The translations under genes and the position numbers were made by a program. Shown in pieces: positions 1 through 11,340 of a stretch of DNA of 64,000 nucleotides; position 1 is the first letter of the stretch; every line of letters begins with the position of its first letter. The DNA is from Enterobacterales bacterium CwR94 (GTDB lineage: Bacteria; Pseudomonadota; Gammaproteobacteria; Enterobacterales; Enterobacteriaceae), in assembly GCA_002837195.1 (NCBI GenBank), contig KZ478061.1, positions 168,382-232,381 of the forward strand, read 5' to 3'. Under the pieces are notes generated by a model. That model made no database searches. It saw only the letters and a list, made by a program, of their open reading frames with translations, and had not been told where the DNA came from.

Positions 1-388
1 GGCACAGCAAAATCGCAAATTCACGCTCCCCAACTTTCACGGTGTCCCCTTCCTGCAGCCAACTGTCCGGCAGGAAAGGTTCACAGCGGGGAAAGCCAAA
101 CATTTGGCTTTGCGTCGGCAAGTTTTCTAACCAAAATTGATCGGCAATGTGCGGCCCGACGATGGGTACGCCGAAATGTTCAGCCAATTGCCTGGCAGCA
201 CCAACGTGATCTAAATGTCCATGCGTGAGTAAGATTTGTTCAACGCGAACACCGCTATCAAGCACAGCCTGAATCAATGTCTCTGCATCGCCACCGGGAT
301 CAACAATGGCAGCAACACGCGTTTGAGGGCACCACAGCAGCGTGCTGTTTTGCGCGAAGGGGGTAACAGGAATAATCTGGTGGTTCAT
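1..388 (-). CDS. gloC: GloC/YcbL metallo-beta-lactamase-fold hydrolase (partial, C-terminus cut by window edge)
   Basis: Reading leftwards from an ATG at 386-388, the frame stays open for about 129 residues to the window edge, so the C-terminal part (the E. coli protein has about 215 residues) is missing. The N-terminal part begins [14 protein letters not shown] and carries the metal-binding motif THGHLDHVG, the HxHxDH signature of the metallo-beta-lactamase fold. In E. coli this protein (YcbL, renamed GloC) is a type II glyoxalase that hydrolyses S-D-lactoylglutathione in the cytoplasm. The next gene on the same strand, ycbK, ends 35 bases upstream of this start, so the two are probably co-transcribed. 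The family assignment is firm; the physiological substrate is taken from the E. coli orthologue. Confidence 0.9.
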   Translation of the reverse strand, partial: MNHQIIPVTPFAQNSTLLWCPQTRVAAIVDPGGDAETLIQAVLDSGVRVEQILLTHGHLDHVGAARQLAEHFGVPIVGPHIADQFWLENLPTQSQMFGFPRCEPFLPDSWLQEGDTVKVGEREFAILLC

Positions 389-423
389 AACGCTCCTGCG
401 AACCAGGAGCGTCTCAGGAAGGA

Positions 424-972
424 TTACCAGTGACGAACCGGTCCGGTATCAATATGCACAAAGTTACTACGTGGGTAGTATCCTACACCACCGGCCTTCA
501 TTTTTAACGCCGCTTTGCGAATATTCGTCAGTTGCAAACCTTCGATATGGAAGTCCATCGCTTGCCCCAATGTGTGGTAACTGTGTTTCGCCACACCACT
601 GCTGCGTTCACGCAGTGAGTTATTGGTCGACAGTGAGCGATAGCCTGATAAGAGCTGCACAGGTTTGCGCGTTTCCAACATGGTTTGTAAGCGATAGAGC
701 TGATCAAACAGTGAAGGATCAATGCTTTTTACTTTATTTGCCCGAAAATCACGGAAAAAATGATTTAAACGCGCCAACTCATCCTTGTTATAACTTTTGC
801 CATTGAAGAATTCCGTCTTCAACGTTTCACCTGTGTGCAGATTATTCAGCGTTAGCACACGTGGGCGAGGCGTGGAGAGTGTGGCCATTGCCTGACCAGG
901 AAGGAGCGCAAGACTCGCGGCAGCCCCACCTAAAACCAGCAATTTACGGCGTTGAGAATCAAATTTATGCAT
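424..972 (-). CDS. mepK: Murein endopeptidase MepK (YcbK), Tat-exported M15-like peptidase
   Basis: 182 residues. The start at 972 gives [16 protein letters not shown], the same beginning and length as E. coli YcbK; an in-frame ATG at 981 would add three residues and lies nearer to the AGG of a possible ribosome site, so the exact start is slightly open. The N-terminus is a twin-arginine signal (SQRRKLL, hydrophobic stretch, AMA cleavage site). The mature part is a DUF882/peptidase M15 domain with zinc-ligand and catalytic segments [10 protein letters not shown] and NFVHIDTG. In E. coli MepK cleaves cross-links between peptides, including the 3-3 mDAP-mDAP bonds made by L,D-transpeptidases. 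It sits directly downstream of ldtD, an enzyme that makes those bonds. Confidence 0.93.
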   Translation of the reverse strand: MHKFDSQRRKLLVLGGAAASLALLPGQAMATLSTPRPRVLTLNNLHTGETLKTEFFNGKSYNKDELARLNHFFRDFRANKVKSIDPSLFDQLYRLQTMLETRKPVQLLSGYRSLSTNNSLRERSSGVAKHSYHTLGQAMDFHIEGLQLTNIRKAALKMKAGGVGYYPRSNFVHIDTGPVRHW

Positions 973-1030
973 GACGAACATATTACCTGGGAAGATGACT
1001 AAAAAACAAACAAAAAGCGTTTCGGAGGCA

Positions 1031-1059
1031 ACAATACTCGTCTGACCTGACTGCGTCAA
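1031..1059 (-). promoter_or_regulatory. Candidate sigma-70 promoter for mepK/gloC
   Basis: On the minus strand, TTGACG (1059-1054) and TATTGT (1036-1031) are separated by exactly 17 bases and point towards mepK, whose start lies about 60 bases further on. The -35 box matches the consensus at 5 of 6 positions and the -10 box at 4 of 6. The -35 box overlaps the T-rich end of the ldtD terminator. This is seen in sequence only. Confidence 0.55.
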
Positions 1060-1117
1060 CAAAACAGGGACAAGACCGGTCTTGTTTTTAACGACTTAAG
1101 ACCGCTACTTGTCCCTG
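1057..1117 (-). terminator. ldtD intrinsic terminator (long interrupted hairpin)
   Basis: In the ldtD transcript a perfect 10-base outer stem (1117-1108 with 1074-1065) encloses an inner 7-base stem (1104-1098 with 1083-1077), separated by a 3/2 internal loop, with a 14-base apical loop. It is followed by TTTTGTT (1064-1058). A 16-base perfect palindrome at 1070-1085 can form an alternative hairpin that excludes the outer stem. Confidence 0.75.
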
Positions 1118-1161
1118 AAAAATGTTGGATGATACTTTCAGAGTGACTGATTTTTAAGCGT

Positions 1162-2964
1162 TTACAACATCAATTTACCGGCAACAGACATCACCTGCGT
1201 TCCCGAACGTACTGTCTGATCATAATTGTAAATATCTGTACGATATTGCGGTGTACCGTCTTTGGCGACCCAGGCGGTCAGATAGTAGAGATTAACGGGA
1301 ATACGTTGGCGAACCGGAACGAAACGCGTATTTCCCTCTTTCAGGGTGCTGGAGATGCGGGTGTTATTCCAACCGGAGTCTTGCAACAGTAAATTCGCCA
1401 GATCAGAGGCTTTATTCACCCGCACACACCCTGAGCTCAACGCGCGAATATCCTTTTGGAATAAGCCGTGGTTAGGCGTGTCATGCAGATAAATCGCATC
1501 TGAGCTTGGCATATTGAATTTATAGCGCCCCAGTGAGTTGGTGGCACCCGGGGCCTGACGCAGACGGTACGAGAAATTAGCGGCTGATACCATGCTCCAG
1601 TCAATCATTGTCGGATCGATAACGGATGCGTCGTTACTCCAGCCGGACAACATGGTATAGCCATGTTTATACAGATACGACGGGTCACGTTTCACTTTTG
1701 GAATGATGTCCTGACGCACCAATGTTGTCGGCACATTCCAGGGGGGATTCAACACCACATTGTTTAATGCACTGCGCATTAAGGGCGTTTTGCGGTCCGG
1801 GCGCCCTACAATCACACGCGAAGTCAGGATTTCCGAACCATCCACATAGTAAATCAGTGAATAATTGGGGATATTCACCATAATCCCGTTGTGCATATCA
1901 TCCGGCAGCAAGCGCAGACGTTGAATATTCAAGGCTAACAACGCGGCACGGTTTTGTGGCGTCGCATTAAGCCACTCACGGGTACGCGGGCCAATCGCAC
2001 CGTCGCTGCTTAATCCCTGCCACTGTTGAAAACGCTTAACGGCTTCGACCAGTTCTGGCGTGTAGCGGTTATCGCTAACGTTGGTGGTCGAAGTCTGTGA
2101 TGGCTGTAATACGCCGTGGTTTTCAGGCGTCTGTGCGTCAACAGGCGTTGCAGTGAGCGCAGAAGGACTGACCACGGTGTCTGACGCCGCTGGCAGGGTC
2201 TCGGTTTGAGGCGTACCGACATCCTGATTGGGTGTTGGCGTCGCGGTCTTGGCCGTTAGCATCCCCGTGCGCTGCAACACTTCGCGTAATGCAGGCACAT
2301 CATTGCTGAGTTGACCGGGGCGTAGCGTCTCTTTGTCATTCAATTGTGGCCAGGCGCGGGTATCCGCCAGCAATGTTTTTAACGCCTGATGCATCGGCGC
2401 ATACTGCGGGTGGCGCGGCGTTAATGACGTCACAAAGGCGTTCAGCGCATTCGCATTGACCGCGTTCTGCCATTGATTGATCACCGACAGCGTTGGGACA
2501 TCCATTTTGTAAGGCACACTGCTGTACAGCCAGGTTTCACCCTTTTCTGGCACGCTGGAAACAAACTGCAAATAACCCAACATGGCATCAGAAAGCACCA
2601 CATCACGCGCCATATCCTTGATATTGGCATCGGTCAACTGCTGTACCCACTGCGTAAACTGAGGCTGCACACCTGACATCGCCACTTCAGCTAACTGCTG
2701 CTGGAATTGCTGAACAGCGGCGCGATCTTGCCAAACAGGCTGCATATTGCGCGCGGCATAGAGCGTCGCCAGCGTAGGGAGATAATGAAGGGTTTGTCCC
2801 GCAGGCAAGAGTGCACTCAATTGCGCACGGGTTTGCTGAACATCTTGCGTAACCTGCGTGGCCGTTTCAACCGGGCCGGATAGTGCGCTGTGGCCTGCAA
2901 TGGGCGTCAGCACCAGCATCAATGCACACCAGAGTGCATTTCTCTTCATCATTGTCGTCTTCAT
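1162..2964 (-). CDS. ldtD: L,D-transpeptidase LdtD (YcbB)
   Basis: 600 residues from the ATG at 2964, which has a strong ribosome site (GGGAGG seven bases ahead); a further in-frame ATG lies upstream at 2991 without such a site. The protein has a signal peptide (hydrophobic segment ending GHSA), a scaffold region, a peptidoglycan-binding domain ([20 protein letters not shown]) and the YkuD catalytic domain with [11 protein letters not shown] and [13 protein letters not shown]. The nucleophile is Cys at about residue 513. In E. coli LdtD makes 3-3 cross-links between mDAP residues in the periplasm and is important under envelope stress. A Thr/Pro/Ser-rich linker lies at about residues 235-300. 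On the minus strand a TATACT element lies just after the mukB terminator and may be the -10 box, but no good -35 is seen. Confidence 0.97.
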   Translation of the reverse strand: MKTTMMKRNALWCALMLVLTPIAGHSALSGPVETATQVTQDVQQTRAQLSALLPAGQTLHYLPTLATLYAARNMQPVWQDRAAVQQFQQQLAEVAMSGVQPQFTQWVQQLTDANIKDMARDVVLSDAMLGYLQFVSSVPEKGETWLYSSVPYKMDVPTLSVINQWQNAVNANALNAFVTSLTPRHPQYAPMHQALKTLLADTRAWPQLNDKETLRPGQLSNDVPALREVLQRTGMLTAKTATPTPNQDVGTPQTETLPAASDTVVSPSALTATPVDAQTPENHGVLQPSQTSTTNVSDNRYTPELVEAVKRFQQWQGLSSDGAIGPRTREWLNATPQNRAALLALNIQRLRLLPDDMHNGIMVNIPNYSLIYYVDGSEILTSRVIVGRPDRKTPLMRSALNNVVLNPPWNVPTTLVRQDIIPKVKRDPSYLYKHGYTMLSGWSNDASVIDPTMIDWSMVSAANFSYRLRQAPGATNSLGRYKFNMPSSDAIYLHDTPNHGLFQKDIRALSSGCVRVNKASDLANLLLQDSGWNNTRISSTLKEGNTRFVPVRQRIPVNLYYLTAWVAKDGTPQYRTDIYNYDQTVRSGTQVMSVAGKLML

Positions 2965-3050
2965 GAGCAACCTCCCTGGCATCCTGCGCAAATGTGAAAC
3001 GAAAGCTCAGCATTCAGCGAGCCTTACCGTTAGTTGTTGTAATAAGTATA

Positions 3051-3089
3051 GAAACTAAAAGCGGCATTTGCTCACCAACAAATGCCGCT
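3051..3089 (-). terminator. mukB intrinsic terminator
   Basis: A perfect 11-base stem (AGCGGCATTTG at 3060-3070 with its complement at 3079-3089) and an 8-base loop. On the minus strand it is followed by TTTAGTTTC. It lies 55 bases beyond the mukB stop codon and ends the cmoM-mukFEB transcript. Confidence 0.85.
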
Positions 3090-3143
3090 GTCACTTTAAT
3101 CAAGTTAAGGTTAACTGACTAGCTAATTCCTTGTTTGAGAGGT

Positions 3144-6100
3144 TCACTCAGACGATGCGGGTTCCGACAGCTTTGCCGTTGGCTCCGCCGCAAAACCGCG
3201 TAAACCCACCACATGAACATGCTCAGTGGTACCAATCACTTTACGCACCAGCTTGTAGGTCGTGCCTTTTTCAGGAGAAATATTCTCCGGCGCCGCGATA
3301 ACTAACTGCATCTGCAAACGATCGCAAAGTTCAAACAGCGTGGCGATAGAACGTGCATCCAGACGGGCAGCCTCATCGAGGAACAGCAGACGGCACGGAG
3401 AAATATCTTTACCGCGTAAGCGACTCGATTCATCTTCCCAGCTCTGCACCACCATCACCAAAATGGACATCCCGGTACCGATCGCTTCACCGGTAGAGAG
3501 CGCCCCGCTCTCTGCGCGCAGCCAACCGTCAGATCCACGATTCACTTCGACTTCCATCTCCAGATAGTTACGGTAGTCGAGAAGCTCCTCACCAATGGTC
3601 TGCGGTGTCCGTTGTCCCATATCAATATGCGGGTTCAGTCGCTGATACAGCTTCGCGAGCGCCTCAGAGAAAGTAAGGCGGTTACTGTTAAACAGATCCT
3701 GATGCTGCTCATGTTGTTCTGAAAGCACTTCCAGCAATGTCGCGTGCGCTTCACGCACATTCACATTCAGACGCACACTCTTCACCTGGCCAAAACTCAC
3801 CGCTTGCAAGCCCTGGTTCAACTGTCGAATACGGGTTTGCTCACGTTGAATGGTTTTACGAATGATATTGGACACGCTGCGCGCACTGATCGCCAGCGTT
3901 TGCTCACGCGCCGTCAGCTCCTCGGTCAGGCGATTCAGCTCAATTTCCATCTGTTCAATGGCTTCAACCGGATCATCGGTACGAATAATATCCTGACGAA
4001 TACGCTCGCGCAGATGCTGATAGACCGAAATAAAGAACTGAATTTTACGCTCAGGACGTTTGGGATCTTCCGATAAGCGCAACACGTCGCGCAAATGCTC
4101 ATTATCGGCCACCGCCAGACGCAGGGCTCCCAACGCCTTATCCGACATCGAACGCAGTTCATCACCGCTCTGATAAGCCAATTCGCGACGATGCAGACGA
4201 CGCTCCATACCGTTTTCTTTCACCAGGCGTAATACGGTCACCCAGCCCGCCTTGGCACTGACCACCGTTTCCCGCTTCTCGTGATATTCACGTTCCAGGC
4301 GGCGCAGTTTTTTCTGCAATGCATCCATCTCGGCTTCACAGAACGTCAGCTGTTTTTCCAGTTGATTACGGCGGGCGCGGTTCGTGCTTAACGCGGCATG
4401 CAACTCATCGCGGCGTGTCCGCGCACGCGCTTCCGCATTAGGATCTGCCTGCACACCAATATCGTGCATTTCCTGGTTAAGTTCTTTCAACATGTCACGT
4501 TTGGCATCAAACGAGCTTTTCAGTGACGCCAATACCTGGGAAAACTGCGTAAATTGGCTTTGATGCTGACGTAACTGCTCACGGGCGCGGGCACGCTCAG
4601 ATTCGGCCTGCTCCAGACGCTGGCGTAACTTGTCATTGAGATCGCTGGTGCCCGTTAGCATGCCTGCCGAGTCGGCATAGCCAAAGTGAGCACGACGCTG
4701 CACCACTTCCGTCAATGAGAATGCCTGCTGACGCGCATCGCGTTGCTGCTGCTGCGCCTGCTGATAATCATTTTTTAATTGCTCGTGCTGCTCAGGGTCA
4801 CTTTGCAAGACGGAGAGCAAGGGCTCCAGTTTGGCAAGGGTTTGCCCATGCTGGTGCAGGAAACGCGAGGCTTCCTGTGCCTCATCCAACTCCGCTTGCA
4901 GCTCTTCAATACGATCGGCTAGCGTGTCATCCAGCAATAAATTAACGCGTGGCAGCAAGCGGTTCAGGTGGCTGACGCCCTCTTTCGCTTGCTCATACTG
5001 TTGGCGCTGCTGCTGGTTTTCGCTTTCATGGTTGTTCAGTGCACGTTCAATTTCATTACGTTGCGTGCTGAGCTGGCGAATTTCCGCTTCAGGATCTGAT
5101 TCAAAGGCAACCGCTAAATGGCTACCAATAAAACGACTGAACGACTGGTGCAAACGCTGAATTTTTTGGACATCAAAAGAGAGCGTAGCGTACTTTTCCG
5201 CCAGGGTATCGCGTTCATCCCGCAGTAATTCCAGTTGATGTTCGCGGGCTGCGCGCCCAAACAGTGGAATTTTAGGGAACCGAGAATAGCGCCACTGGCG
5301 ATCGGCAACTTTTACCACCACCGCTTTATCCAGCTCTTCGGTGCTGAAGACGCTGTCATCAAAAGATTGTGGATCCCCTTCGATTAAATATAAATCTTCC
5401 GGGCAATCTTCTAATCCTTCGAGCTGTTCACGCACTAAAGATAAATCAGGCACCACGATGGCATGGCGAGACGGACCATAGAGTGCCGAGAAATAGGGCG
5501 CATCCTCGATGGTGACATCATCATAGATCTCCGACAGCAGAACCCCGCCAAAACGCTCGGCCAACGCATTCAGGCGCGCATCTTCCGAACCGCCGGGCTG
5601 ACTCAGACGTTCAATCTGCTGCTCGGCTTCGCGTTTACGTGTCGCTAAATCGTCACGTTCAACGGTGGTTTCACGCTCTTGCTCCAGCAACTGCTGCATA
5701 TACTCGGTCACCTGCTGGCTGTTCGCCAACGGTTGCCCGGTTTGCTCACTGAGCTGCGTCAGGATCTCCTGTGCTGCCAGCCAGTGCGGCGCGCGCGCGG
5801 TTAACGCCGCGATGCGTTCACGCAGGTGTTCCAGTTGCTGGCGCATTTCCATGCGGCGCTCGCCCGCCTCAGAGACGGTTTGCGACAACTGTTCAATCTG
5901 TGCTTCCAGTTCGTGTTGCAATGCTTCCAGGGCATCGGGCTCATAATGTTGTCCCTGACGCTTATTGAAATCATTGAGCAAACGTTCAGCATCATGTTGT
6001 TCACGTAAACGGCTTTCCAGCTCGGAAAGGCGCATACGTAATCCTTGTAACTGCTCAGCCTGATAGCGCTGATTACTGGCATCACGCAGCAGTTCGCGCG

Positions 6101-7592
6101 CCGTGTGCCAGGCATCGCCACGGCTGACCGTCCCGGCAATTTTGTTCACTAACGAGAAAGCCAGCTCAAACTGGCTGTGTGCCGCTTCCGCCACACTCAT
6201 TTTCTGTTCAAGTTGCAACAAGCGCTCTGTGGCTTCTTGCTCACGGGCCTGGAACGTTTCCTGCCAGCTTTCAGCATTATCAATGGTCAACTCGGACAAT
6301 TGGCAAATCTGCTGTGCACGCTGTAACGCCTGTAAGGCTTGTTGATATTGAATCGCGCGGGTCTGTTGTACATCGAGTGCCTGCTGATAGTCGGCAAGCT
6401 GGCTTTTCAACTCATCGACTTCAAGCTCAGCGGCTTCTGCACGCCCCTCATACTCTTCCTGAACTTCGCGGCCTTCGGCAACGACCTCATTTTGCTCTTC
6501 CAGCCGCCCGGTCAGTTCCTCGAGATCCGCTTCGTAGCGCTCGATTTTTTCCTGCTGACGCATGGCGGTTTGCACCAGGTTCAGGTGATCGCTGGCTCCC
6601 TGGTAATCGGCTTCCAGATCGCCTTCTGCGCTATTGTGCTCCGCTAATTCACGCGCCATCTCGATATGGCGGTACTGTTCAGTGCCCAACTGCTTGCGGC
6701 TGTTAAACAGGTCATGACGCAGTACCAACCCACTGTCCAGGTGGATGCGACGCTCATTGGCGTGGCGCATATAATCGGCAGCCACATAGCTGGTCGCTTC
6801 AGAAATCAGGTGTTTAAACAAATCACGGTCGGATTGCGTTACGCGAATGGCTTCCAGCGTCATGCGGTTTTCGCGCAGTGCCGCTTCCATATCCTGAAAC
6901 GCCTTACGCACGCCGCTATTTTCTGGCAACAGGTAGTCACGTAATGAGCGGGTAATCGCGCTGGAAATACCGCCATACAGCGAAGATTCGATCAGACGAT
7001 AGTACTTGCTGCGATCCGATGCTGAGCGTAAACGACGAGCAACCAGCCCCAGATCAAACATCATGGAGTGGTAGTCGGTAATCGAGTTGTACTGTTTAAA
7101 CTGCACCCCTTCGATGGCTTCCAGCCGCTCTTTCAAATCCCCCAGTGACAACACGCGCACCTGGCGCTCGCTCAGGTTTTCGGTCATCACTTCGGTTGGG
7201 CTCACCGCCATTGGCAAGCCGTGGATGCTAAACGGGCGAATATCCACTTTCTTATCGCGGCCAGCCACCTGCTGCAGTCGCACACCTACAATGACGCGTT
7301 GATGGCGTGAATTCACCACATCCAGCGCGGAGTAACAGACACCCGCACGCAATTTACCGTGCAGGCCCTTGTCACGAGAGCCCGACGTGGCCCCCGCTTC
7401 CGTGGTGTTGCGGAAGTGCAGCAGTGTTAAATCAGGGATCAGCGCCGTGATAAAAGCGGCCATGGTCGTGGATTTACCCGCACCATTACCGCCGGAAAGC
7501 GTGGTGACCAATTCATCAAGGTCAAAGGTACGGGCAAAAAAGCCGTTCCAGTTAATCAGGGTTAAGGAGCGAAATTTTCCGCGTTCAATCAT
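3144..7592 (-). CDS. mukB: Chromosome partition protein MukB (SMC-like ATPase)
   Basis: 1482 residues (1486 in E. coli). An N-terminal ATPase half carries the Walker A motif GGNGAGKST at residues 34-42. Long coiled coils rich in Glu, Gln, Leu and Arg follow on both sides of a central hinge at about 650-800. The C-terminal half carries the ABC signature region ([13 protein letters not shown]) and the Walker B segment ([12 protein letters not shown]). MukB dimerises at the hinge and, with MukE and the kleisin MukF, forms the condensin that organises the chromosome; it also binds topoisomerase IV. The start lies two bases after the mukE stop, so translation is probably coupled. It is the last gene of cmoM-mukF-mukE-mukB and is followed by a strong terminator. 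Confidence 0.99.
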   Translation of the reverse strand: MIERGKFRSLTLINWNGFFARTFDLDELVTTLSGGNGAGKSTTMAAFITALIPDLTLLHFRNTTEAGATSGSRDKGLHGKLRAGVCYSALDVVNSRHQRVIVGVRLQQVAGRDKKVDIRPFSIHGLPMAVSPTEVMTENLSERQVRVLSLGDLKERLEAIEGVQFKQYNSITDYHSMMFDLGLVARRLRSASDRSKYYRLIESSLYGGISSAITRSLRDYLLPENSGVRKAFQDMEAALRENRMTLEAIRVTQSDRDLFKHLISEATSYVAADYMRHANERRIHLDSGLVLRHDLFNSRKQLGTEQYRHIEMARELAEHNSAEGDLEADYQGASDHLNLVQTAMRQQEKIERYEADLEELTGRLEEQNEVVAEGREVQEEYEGRAEAAELEVDELKSQLADYQQALDVQQTRAIQYQQALQALQRAQQICQLSELTIDNAESWQETFQAREQEATERLLQLEQKMSVAEAAHSQFELAFSLVNKIAGTVSRGDAWHTARELLRDASNQRYQAEQLQGLRMRLSELESRLREQHDAERLLNDFNKRQGQHYEPDALEALQHELEAQIEQLSQTVSEAGERRMEMRQQLEHLRERIAALTARAPHWLAAQEILTQLSEQTGQPLANSQQVTEYMQQLLEQERETTVERDDLATRKREAEQQIERLSQPGGSEDARLNALAERFGGVLLSEIYDDVTIEDAPYFSALYGPSRHAIVVPDLSLVREQLEGLEDCPEDLYLIEGDPQSFDDSVFSTEELDKAVVVKVADRQWRYSRFPKIPLFGRAAREHQLELLRDERDTLAEKYATLSFDVQKIQRLHQSFSRFIGSHLAVAFESDPEAEIRQLSTQRNEIERALNNHESENQQQRQQYEQAKEGVSHLNRLLPRVNLLLDDTLADRIEELQAELDEAQEASRFLHQHGQTLAKLEPLLSVLQSDPEQHEQLKNDYQQAQQQQRDARQQAFSLTEVVQRRAHFGYADSAGMLTGTSDLNDKLRQRLEQAESERARAREQLRQHQSQFTQFSQVLASLKSSFDAKRDMLKELNQEMHDIGVQADPNAEARARTRRDELHAALSTNRARRNQLEKQLTFCEAEMDALQKKLRRLEREYHEKRETVVSAKAGWVTVLRLVKENGMERRLHRRELAYQSGDELRSMSDKALGALRLAVADNEHLRDVLRLSEDPKRPERKIQFFISVYQHLRERIRQDIIRTDDPVEAIEQMEIELNRLTEELTAREQTLAISARSVSNIIRKTIQREQTRIRQLNQGLQAVSFGQVKSVRLNVNVREAHATLLEVLSEQHEQHQDLFNSNRLTFSEALAKLYQRLNPHIDMGQRTPQTIGEELLDYRNYLEMEVEVNRGSDGWLRAESGALSTGEAIGTGMSILVMVVQSWEDESSRLRGKDISPCRLLFLDEAARLDARSIATLFELCDRLQMQLVIAAPENISPEKGTTYKLVRKVIGTTEHVHVVGLRGFAAEPTAKLSEPASSE

Positions 7593-7594
7593 GG

Positions 7595-8329
7595 TTACTC
7601 TTCCTCACCTTCGCCATCTGCGGATATCGCATCATCTTCGTCATCACGCGTGTCTTCTTCTGGAGCATCTTTCAGATCGAGGCTGCTGTCTAACATCATT
7701 GCCTCACCGTCACGGATCATTCTCAGTTGTGCTTCGCGTGCATCATCGCCCGAGCGAACATCGGCACCGAAACGAAACACGGATTCATTGATACGAAACT
7801 TACTGCTGTCATTCCCGTTGTACCAAATCATGCCAAGACGGCGTAAACGGGTTAATGACGCGCGTACCTTCTCCAGCAGCTTTTGCCTGTCAAGATCAGA
7901 GCCGGTTGAACGTTGGTTCACCAACTTCAGCAGCTTCCCTTCATCTGCCAGACTCAGCAACTCATCATAGAGCTCCTGCTGTGTGAAGATCCCCTCATTC
8001 GCCAGGCGTTCCGGGCTGAGATAGAGATAGCAGAGAATTTTGCCGACCATCATGTCTAATTCGGATAACACAGAACGCGGAATCAAGGTGGTAGAGCGCG
8101 GGCGCAAATAGAAGAAGCCTTCCGGGGCGCGAATGAGCTCAACGTTGTAACGCGTGTAAAACTCTTCCAAAAAGGTTTGAAAATCCATCAAAAAAGCGTG
8201 GTTATCCAGCTCTTCAATGCCGATATGGCGTCCCGCGCGCAATTGACTGTCCAACGCAGGAAAAAGCGGGTTTGCCAGTGCTTGTGCCAGTTTTACTGGC
8301 ATCACTTGTTCAATATTTGTCGATGACAT
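7595..8329 (-). CDS. mukE: Chromosome partition protein MukE
   Basis: 244 residues from the ATG at 8329 ([16 protein letters not shown], as in E. coli, 234 residues). MukE is the winged-helix (KITE) subunit that binds MukF and the MukB heads and regulates the ATPase cycle and DNA binding. The protein ends in an acidic tail ([20 protein letters not shown]). The first 20 bases of the gene overlap the end of mukF and its stop is two bases before mukB. An in-frame extension of 25 residues upstream inside mukF does not resemble MukE and was not used. Confidence 0.98.
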   Translation of the reverse strand: MSSTNIEQVMPVKLAQALANPLFPALDSQLRAGRHIGIEELDNHAFLMDFQTFLEEFYTRYNVELIRAPEGFFYLRPRSTTLIPRSVLSELDMMVGKILCYLYLSPERLANEGIFTQQELYDELLSLADEGKLLKLVNQRSTGSDLDRQKLLEKVRASLTRLRRLGMIWYNGNDSSKFRINESVFRFGADVRSGDDAREAQLRMIRDGEAMMLDSSLDLKDAPEEDTRDDEDDAISADGEGEEE

Positions 8330-9632
8330 GTGCCTGCACCTTGGCTCCGTAATCATTAATTGCTTGCCACTCCGGTGGCAAACCAGAAAAATCAGCTTCC
8401 GCAACGCCTAAGCGAACTGCCTGATCGACAACAATACGCGCCAGATCAAAGTGACGGGCCCGCGGATATTGCGCCAGATAATCACGCATCACTTCAGCAA
8501 GATTCAGCGGCTTTTGCTGCTCTTTATAACTGCGCAGCGCTTCTTCAATCATTGCCGCCAACTGTTCGCGGATTTCATTAAACTCTTCGTACTCCAGTTC
8601 CGACGGAAGTTCCCCGGTCACTTCATCATTTCGCAGCGTCAGTTCTTCGTCACGCATATCGAATAAGCGATCCGCGTTGGCGTGGGTCAAAGCCCATGGC
8701 GTGTCGAAGTAGGATTGAACGGACTGGCGGAGGCGTTGGGCAAAGACACGGTTTTTATCCATGTCGATAGCAGTACGAATAAACTTGTGCACGTGGCGAT
8801 CATAACCAATCCACAAATCAATGGTTTGCTGGCCCCAACTGATAATGCGATCGAGTTTACTTTGCAGATCGAACACCAGTTTATCGACAAAGCCCAGATC
8901 AGGGCTGTTCAGCGTTGCTTCCTGAATACGCAGCAGATTCGCTTGCAGCTTGTCACCCGCGGCTTCTAAAGTATCTTGCAGCTCACGCAACGTGCCGGAT
9001 GTTTCTGACAACAGCAACTCACAGCTAGAGATTGCCGCGCGCCAGTCTTTACTCAGCAGTTGTGCAATATCGTCTTTCACATGCTGCTGCTGTTCATCCA
9101 TCATGCGCTGGGTCAAATCAATACTGTCGAAGATCTCGGCGACCGAGTATTTCAGCGGCGCAAACACATTGCGATGCCAGTGAAATTCATCGCCATTTTC
9201 TTCTGCGGCATCCGCAGCGCGCTTCAGCTCAGAGGCCACAATAGACAACTGCATCGACAAGCGCAGCGTTGAAAACTCACGCTGGCGAATATAATAATCT
9301 GTGATGCCAATCGCGAGTGGCGTCAGACGGTAAATGGCATGCCCTTCCGTCAGTTCACTGGTAAAGCGATTTAACAAACGCTGACGCACCATGTCATTGA
9401 TGGCGTTATTGGCTCTGACCTGCACGGTTTCGTGAGTTTGCTCAAAGGCTTTACTCACGTGGCGAAAGGCGTCAATCAGTTCGCCTTCGGTCATTTCGCC
9501 GTCCATCCGCTCGCCATTCAGCGTGGCAACGGCCAGTAAAAAAGCCAGACGTTCGGTGGGCAAAGAGACGGAAAAGTCATTCTTTCTCGCCCAGGCAACC
9601 AATTCCGGTACAGTCTGGGAAAAATCACTCAT
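8310..9632 (-). CDS. mukF: Chromosome partition protein MukF (kleisin)
   Basis: 440 residues, the same length as in E. coli. It has an N-terminal winged-helix dimerisation domain, a middle helical region that binds MukE, and a C-terminal winged-helix that contacts the MukB head. The start (ATG at 9632) overlaps the cmoM stop by four bases (ATGA) and the end overlaps mukE by 20 bases, so three of the four operon members are physically overlapping. MukF bridges the MukB dimer as the kleisin of the complex. Confidence 0.98.
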   Translation of the reverse strand: MSDFSQTVPELVAWARKNDFSVSLPTERLAFLLAVATLNGERMDGEMTEGELIDAFRHVSKAFEQTHETVQVRANNAINDMVRQRLLNRFTSELTEGHAIYRLTPLAIGITDYYIRQREFSTLRLSMQLSIVASELKRAADAAEENGDEFHWHRNVFAPLKYSVAEIFDSIDLTQRMMDEQQQHVKDDIAQLLSKDWRAAISSCELLLSETSGTLRELQDTLEAAGDKLQANLLRIQEATLNSPDLGFVDKLVFDLQSKLDRIISWGQQTIDLWIGYDRHVHKFIRTAIDMDKNRVFAQRLRQSVQSYFDTPWALTHANADRLFDMRDEELTLRNDEVTGELPSELEYEEFNEIREQLAAMIEEALRSYKEQQKPLNLAEVMRDYLAQYPRARHFDLARIVVDQAVRLGVAEADFSGLPPEWQAINDYGAKVQAHVIDKY

Positions 9633-10420
9633 AGCGCATCCTTCTGAATGGGTTTCCGCGCTGTCACGTGGATATAACGCCCTAAACTAATCCAAGGTTC
9701 CTGACGGCAGTAGCGTGATTCTGCTTCCAGCAACTCAGCAAACTTCTCATTGGGTAATTTTTTATCGTGTACGTAATCGTGAAAAACACGAATCCCTGTC
9801 TTACCTTCTATCTCAAATCCCTGATTCTGCAACCACGTGTAAACCACATTCGGTTCACGCGGCCAGGTGGGTGTCAATTTGCTTTTGCGGCGCAAATTTT
9901 TGGGTAAGCCCTCATTAATATGCTCAAACCACCCTTTTTGCATACCGCGCAGGATGGCGAACTGGCTGTTATAAAACATCAATGACAGCACGCCACCAGG
10001 CGCCAGAACATCCCACAGCGCTTTTAACGCCAGTTCCGGATCGGACACCCATTCCAGCACAGCGTGAAACAATACCAGATCTACCGGCGTATCCAAATGT
10101 TGACCGATCGTCTGCACACTGCTTTGTTTAAATTGCATGTTATCGCTCACACCTTTTTCGGCGGCTAACGATGCGGCACGTTCTAACATCACTTTTGACA
10201 CATCGCACAGCAGAACCTGGTGCCCACGGGCAGCAACGCCGCAACCGGTCTGACCTTCACCGCCTCCGGCATCTAATACCTTAAGGGGGCCAGACGGAAA
10301 CGCAGAAAGTATCGCATCAAGATCCTGCCAAAGAATGGCCTGGCGTAAACGGCCCTTGCTGGTGCCGTAAATGTTCTGCGAAAATTTTTCCGCGATGACG
10401 TCAAAGTTGCGGTCCTGCAT
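9629..10420 (-). CDS. cmoM: tRNA 5-carboxymethoxyuridine methyltransferase CmoM (SmtA)
   Basis: 263 residues (261 in E. coli). It is a class I SAM-dependent methyltransferase with motif [13 protein letters not shown] at about residues 44-55 and an acidic residue in LLCDVSKV. In E. coli CmoM methylates the carboxyl group of cmo5U at the wobble position of some tRNAs to give mcmo5U. It is the first gene of the muk operon and overlaps mukF by four bases, an arrangement also found in E. coli, where the gene was first called smtA. Its start faces elyC across a 124-base divergent spacer that should hold both promoters. Confidence 0.95.
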   Translation of the reverse strand: MQDRNFDVIAEKFSQNIYGTSKGRLRQAILWQDLDAILSAFPSGPLKVLDAGGGEGQTGCGVAARGHQVLLCDVSKVMLERAASLAAEKGVSDNMQFKQSSVQTIGQHLDTPVDLVLFHAVLEWVSDPELALKALWDVLAPGGVLSLMFYNSQFAILRGMQKGWFEHINEGLPKNLRRKSKLTPTWPREPNVVYTWLQNQGFEIEGKTGIRVFHDYVHDKKLPNEKFAELLEAESRYCRQEPWISLGRYIHVTARKPIQKDAL

Positions 10421-10544
10421 ATGCTATGGTTTGCCTCAAACACCTTTAAGGTGACTATTTTGTCACACCCTGGGAAAGAATGAACCTTTCCATCTCAACT
10501 TCCTCATTAGCTGCTGATTATTCCAACAAAAGGACGCGTTTTTC

Positions 10545-11306
10545 ATGCTTTTCGTTCTGAAAAAAGTGGTAGGTAGTTTGCTGTTGCCTTTGCCTTTGCT
10601 GCTGCTGATCATGGCATGCGGCCTTTTGCTGCTTTGGTGCAGCCGCTGGCAGAAAACGGGCAAAACGGTCATCAGCATTAGCTGGCTGTTACTGCTCTTG
10701 TTGAGTCTACAACCTGTCGCCGACAGCCTGTTGCGCCCAATGGAGAACCGCTATGCCACTTGGCAAGATCAACAAAAAGTGAATTATATTGTGGTGCTCG
10801 GTGGTGGTTACACCTGGAATGAACAGTGGTCCCCCAGCGCCAACTTAATAGGCAACAGCCTGCCACGTCTGACAGAGGGCGTTCGCCTGTGGCGCATGAA
10901 TCCGGGCAGCAAAATGATTTTTACTGGCTACTCTTCGACGGGAAACCCGGTCAGCACTGCCGAAGCAGGCTCACGCGTGGCACAAACGCTCGGTGTCCCC
11001 GCCAGTGATATCATCGTGTTGAGTGCTCCAAGAGACACTGAAGAAGAAGCGGCGGCCGTAGCACCGGTGGTGGGGAATGCGCCCTTTTTATTGGTCACTT
11101 CCGCCAGCCATCTGCCGCGAGCAATGAACTTTTTCCACGCACAAGGTTTATCGCCGCTGCCTGCCCCGGCAAATCAATTGGCTATCGACTCGCCGCTTAA
11201 TCCCTGGGATAAAGCCACACCTGCTGCCATGTGGCTGGGGCACAGTGAACGCGTGTGGTATGAAGGTTTGGGACGCCTGTGGCAGGCATTAAAAGCAGGA
11301 TTTTGA
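10545..11306 (+). CDS. elyC: Envelope biogenesis factor ElyC (YcbC), DUF218
   Basis: 253 residues (259 in E. coli). Two hydrophobic N-terminal segments (about 8-30 and 40-57) anchor the protein in the inner membrane. A periplasmic DUF218 domain follows, with the family motifs VVLGGGYTWN, TGYSSTGNPVSTAE and LVTSASHLPRAM. In E. coli, loss of ElyC blocks peptidoglycan synthesis at low temperature, apparently through the undecaprenyl-phosphate carrier, though the mechanism is not settled. The gene is alone on its strand, divergent from cmoM and convergent with kdsB. A hairpin lies in the short convergent gap. Confidence 0.93.
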   Translation: MLFVLKKVVGSLLLPLPLLLLIMACGLLLLWCSRWQKTGKTVISISWLLLLLLSLQPVADSLLRPMENRYATWQDQQKVNYIVVLGGGYTWNEQWSPSANLIGNSLPRLTEGVRLWRMNPGSKMIFTGYSSTGNPVSTAEAGSRVAQTLGVPASDIIVLSAPRDTEEEAAAVAPVVGNAPFLLVTSASHLPRAMNFFHAQGLSPLPAPANQLAIDSPLNPWDKATPAAMWLGHSERVWYEGLGRLWQALKAGF

Positions 11307-11315
11307 TGAGAAAGG

Positions 11316-11335
11316 GGCCGCCTAAAATGGCGGCC
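11316..11335. terminator. Hairpin between convergent elyC and kdsB
   Basis: Seven-base GC-only stem GGCCGCC (11316-11322) with GGCGGCC (11329-11335) and a six-base loop, in the 34-base gap between two converging genes. The run of T after the stem is weak on both strands (CCTTTCTC on the kdsB side), so efficiency is uncertain. Confidence 0.5.
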
Positions 11336-11340
11336 ACACA

